This document shows positions 63,022 through 64,000 of a stretch of 64,000 nucleotides of DNA, one piece after another (positions within the stretch are counted from its first letter, which is position 1; each line of letters opens with the position of its first letter). The position numbers and the translations under genes were made by a program. Below the pieces are notes generated by a model, which saw only the letters and a program-made list of their open reading frames with translations, did no database searches and was not told where the DNA came from. Source of the DNA: JAICXG01 sp036825615 (GTDB taxonomy: Bacteria > Verrucomicrobiota > Verrucomicrobiia > Chthoniobacterales > UBA10450); NCBI GenBank assembly GCA_036825615.1, contig DAISXY010000001.1, forward strand, positions 62,001 to 126,000, read 5' to 3'.

Positions 63022-63045
63022 CTGAAGAGTAACAACTTTCCCCTG

Positions 63046-64000
63046 TCAGCTCACCGATATGGTGATGCCGACTTCCGACTCCTTCTCCAACATTGTAAGC
63101 AAAGCCTGGCGGTCGCACTTCCCGTTGCTGTTTCGCGGCAGCGGAGTTAAGAACCGGACATTGCGAGGGACCATGTAAGGCGGTAGCTTCGATCTGAGTT
63201 GTGTCACCAGGCTGGCGGTGTCGAAGCTATCGGCCTCGAGAAATACTTCGATTCCATCCGCGCCTCTTTCGGTCAAAGGCCATCCGATCGCAACCACTCC
63301 ATCCAAACCGGACGCCCGCCGCACCGCCCATTCCACCTCTCCCAGTTCCACCCTGTATCCCAGGACTTGGATTTGGCTGTCTACCCGGCCAAGATAAACC
63401 AACGGCCTACCTGCTCCCCGCCGGCAGACACGATCGCCCGTGCGGTAGAAAAGCTCTCCGTTCTTACCCGGCGCGGCGACAAAGGCGCGTTTGGTCCTTT
63501 CCTCATCCTGCCAGTAACCAGCAGACATTTGTGGACCTCTCATCAGAAGTTCACCTGCGGTCCCATCCTGCACCTCCTGCAAGCTTCCATCCGCAATCAG
63601 CACTTCCATGTCATCAAAGGGTTCACCGATTGGCACGATTCCGTGCTCACTTTCCCGCGGTGACAGGTTCTTATCCCAGCGGTAAGCCGTGCAGGCAATC
63701 GTTAGCTCCGTCGGGCCATAGATATTCTCGATCACCGAGTTGGGCGCCGCCATCGACCACTCACTCGCGATCTTTGACGGCAGCGCCTCTCCGCAAAACA
63801 GGCTGAGCCGAAGGCTGGGATAAAGACCACGTTTTAAGACCCCGAGGCGCTGCATGAACAAGGCTGTCGAAGGGACCGAGAACCAGATTGTCAAACCTGC
63901 CCGCTTGATAAAGTCATCCGGCTTGAAACGCTGCTTCTTATTCGCGCAACAGACACAGGCGCCCTTGTGCCAGGCGACAAAAAGGTCGTGCGCGGAAAGG
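63046..64000 (-). CDS. AMP-forming adenylation enzyme (DltA/NRPS A-domain type), 5' end outside window
   Basis: About 318 residues are seen; the frame continues past 64000. At the visible N-terminus LSAHDLFVAWHKGACVCC matches the A-domain core that precedes VPS (FSVPSTALFM), then YGPTELTIACTAYRW (A5), GELLMRGPQMSAGYW (A6-7), YRTGDRVCRRG (A7), YLGRVDSQIQVLGYRVELGE (A8) and a C-terminal Lys in NSNGKCDRQAL (A10). It ends after A10 with no attached carrier domain, so it must act in trans, perhaps on the ACPs at 60.6-61.2 kb. The substrate-binding pocket is only partly visible. Confidence 0.93.
   Translation of the reverse strand, partial: LSAHDLFVAWHKGACVCCANKKQRFKPDDFIKRAGLTIWFSVPSTALFMQRLGVLKRGLYPSLRLSLFCGEALPSKIASEWSMAAPNSVIENIYGPTELTIACTAYRWDKNLSPRESEHGIVPIGEPFDDMEVLIADGSLQEVQDGTAGELLMRGPQMSAGYWQDEERTKRAFVAAPGKNGELFYRTGDRVCRRGAGRPLVYLGRVDSQIQVLGYRVELGEVEWAVRRASGLDGVVAIGWPLTERGADGIEVFLEADSFDTASLVTQLRSKLPPYMVPRNVRFLTPLPRNSNGKCDRQALLTMLEKESEVGITISVS

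Overview
The window looks like a chromosomal piece of a GC-rich Verrucomicrobiota bacterium, most likely of the Chthoniobacterales (Spartobacteria) type. This is inferred from the gene set (exosortase with VPEGGS-type sorting tails, a 408-residue secreted protein with the LANISTRGFV...ALGPSLAAFG C-terminal module common in that group, PrsK/PrsR/PrsT homologues) and not from a marker-gene tree. There is no rRNA, CRISPR array, integrase or transposase; one tRNA (Leu, anticodon UAA) is present.

Layout. 1-9.2 kb: partial Rieske oxygenase, a membrane protein, an exported amidohydrolase, a sugar-porter-type MFS protein, a GntR(YtrA)-ABC transporter operon with a DUF4386 protein, and a membrane-anchored quinone-oxidoreductase-like enzyme. 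9.2-25.9 kb: RNA ligase-like ThpR, SDR, drug-efflux-like MFS, lepA (with a decayed second copy of its 3' end), a broken PEP-CTERM-like gene, ispD, yqeY-like, a large Asp-box propeller protein, an rsmA-Nudix fusion, ffh and rpsP. 25.9-35.5 kb: an accessory stretch of secreted or surface proteins (PQQ-like propeller, LANISTRGFV protein, DoxX-like, cytochrome c lipoprotein with an outer-membrane barrel, an 81-bp tandem-repeat protein, YceI, kelch). 35.5-45.5 kb: an Fe-S assembly trio (rhodanese-like, NifU-like, SufT), then rplI-dnaB-tmk-holB-oxidoreductase facing der-pgsA, a DJ-1/PfpI protein and tRNA-Leu.

45.9-64 kb, all on the minus strand: an exosortase/PEP-CTERM locus. From upstream to downstream it encodes an adenylation enzyme (cut by the window edge), an FkbH-type HAD-IIIC protein, two acyl carrier proteins, a KAS III-like enzyme, a left-handed beta-helix acyltransferase, exosortase, a Wza-type export lipoprotein, the PrsK/PrsR two-component pair, two paralogous 1073/1074-residue TPR lipoproteins, and finally a PEP-CTERM substrate with a consensus-like sigma-54 promoter. 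The inferred logic is that PrsK-PrsR activates sigma-54 promoters of sorted substrates, exosortase processes them, and the carrier-protein module makes an acyl or amino-acyl group, perhaps for the exported polysaccharide.

Two genome-scale signals stand out. An octamer CCTAACGA/TCGTTAGG occurs about 24 times in both orientations, often inside genes and at stop codons, and is absent from the 24.7-35.8 kb accessory stretch; it resembles a DNA-uptake-type signal. Several families of GC-rich inverted repeats occupy intergenic sites, including a perfect 45-bp inverted repeat at 37.2-37.4 kb.
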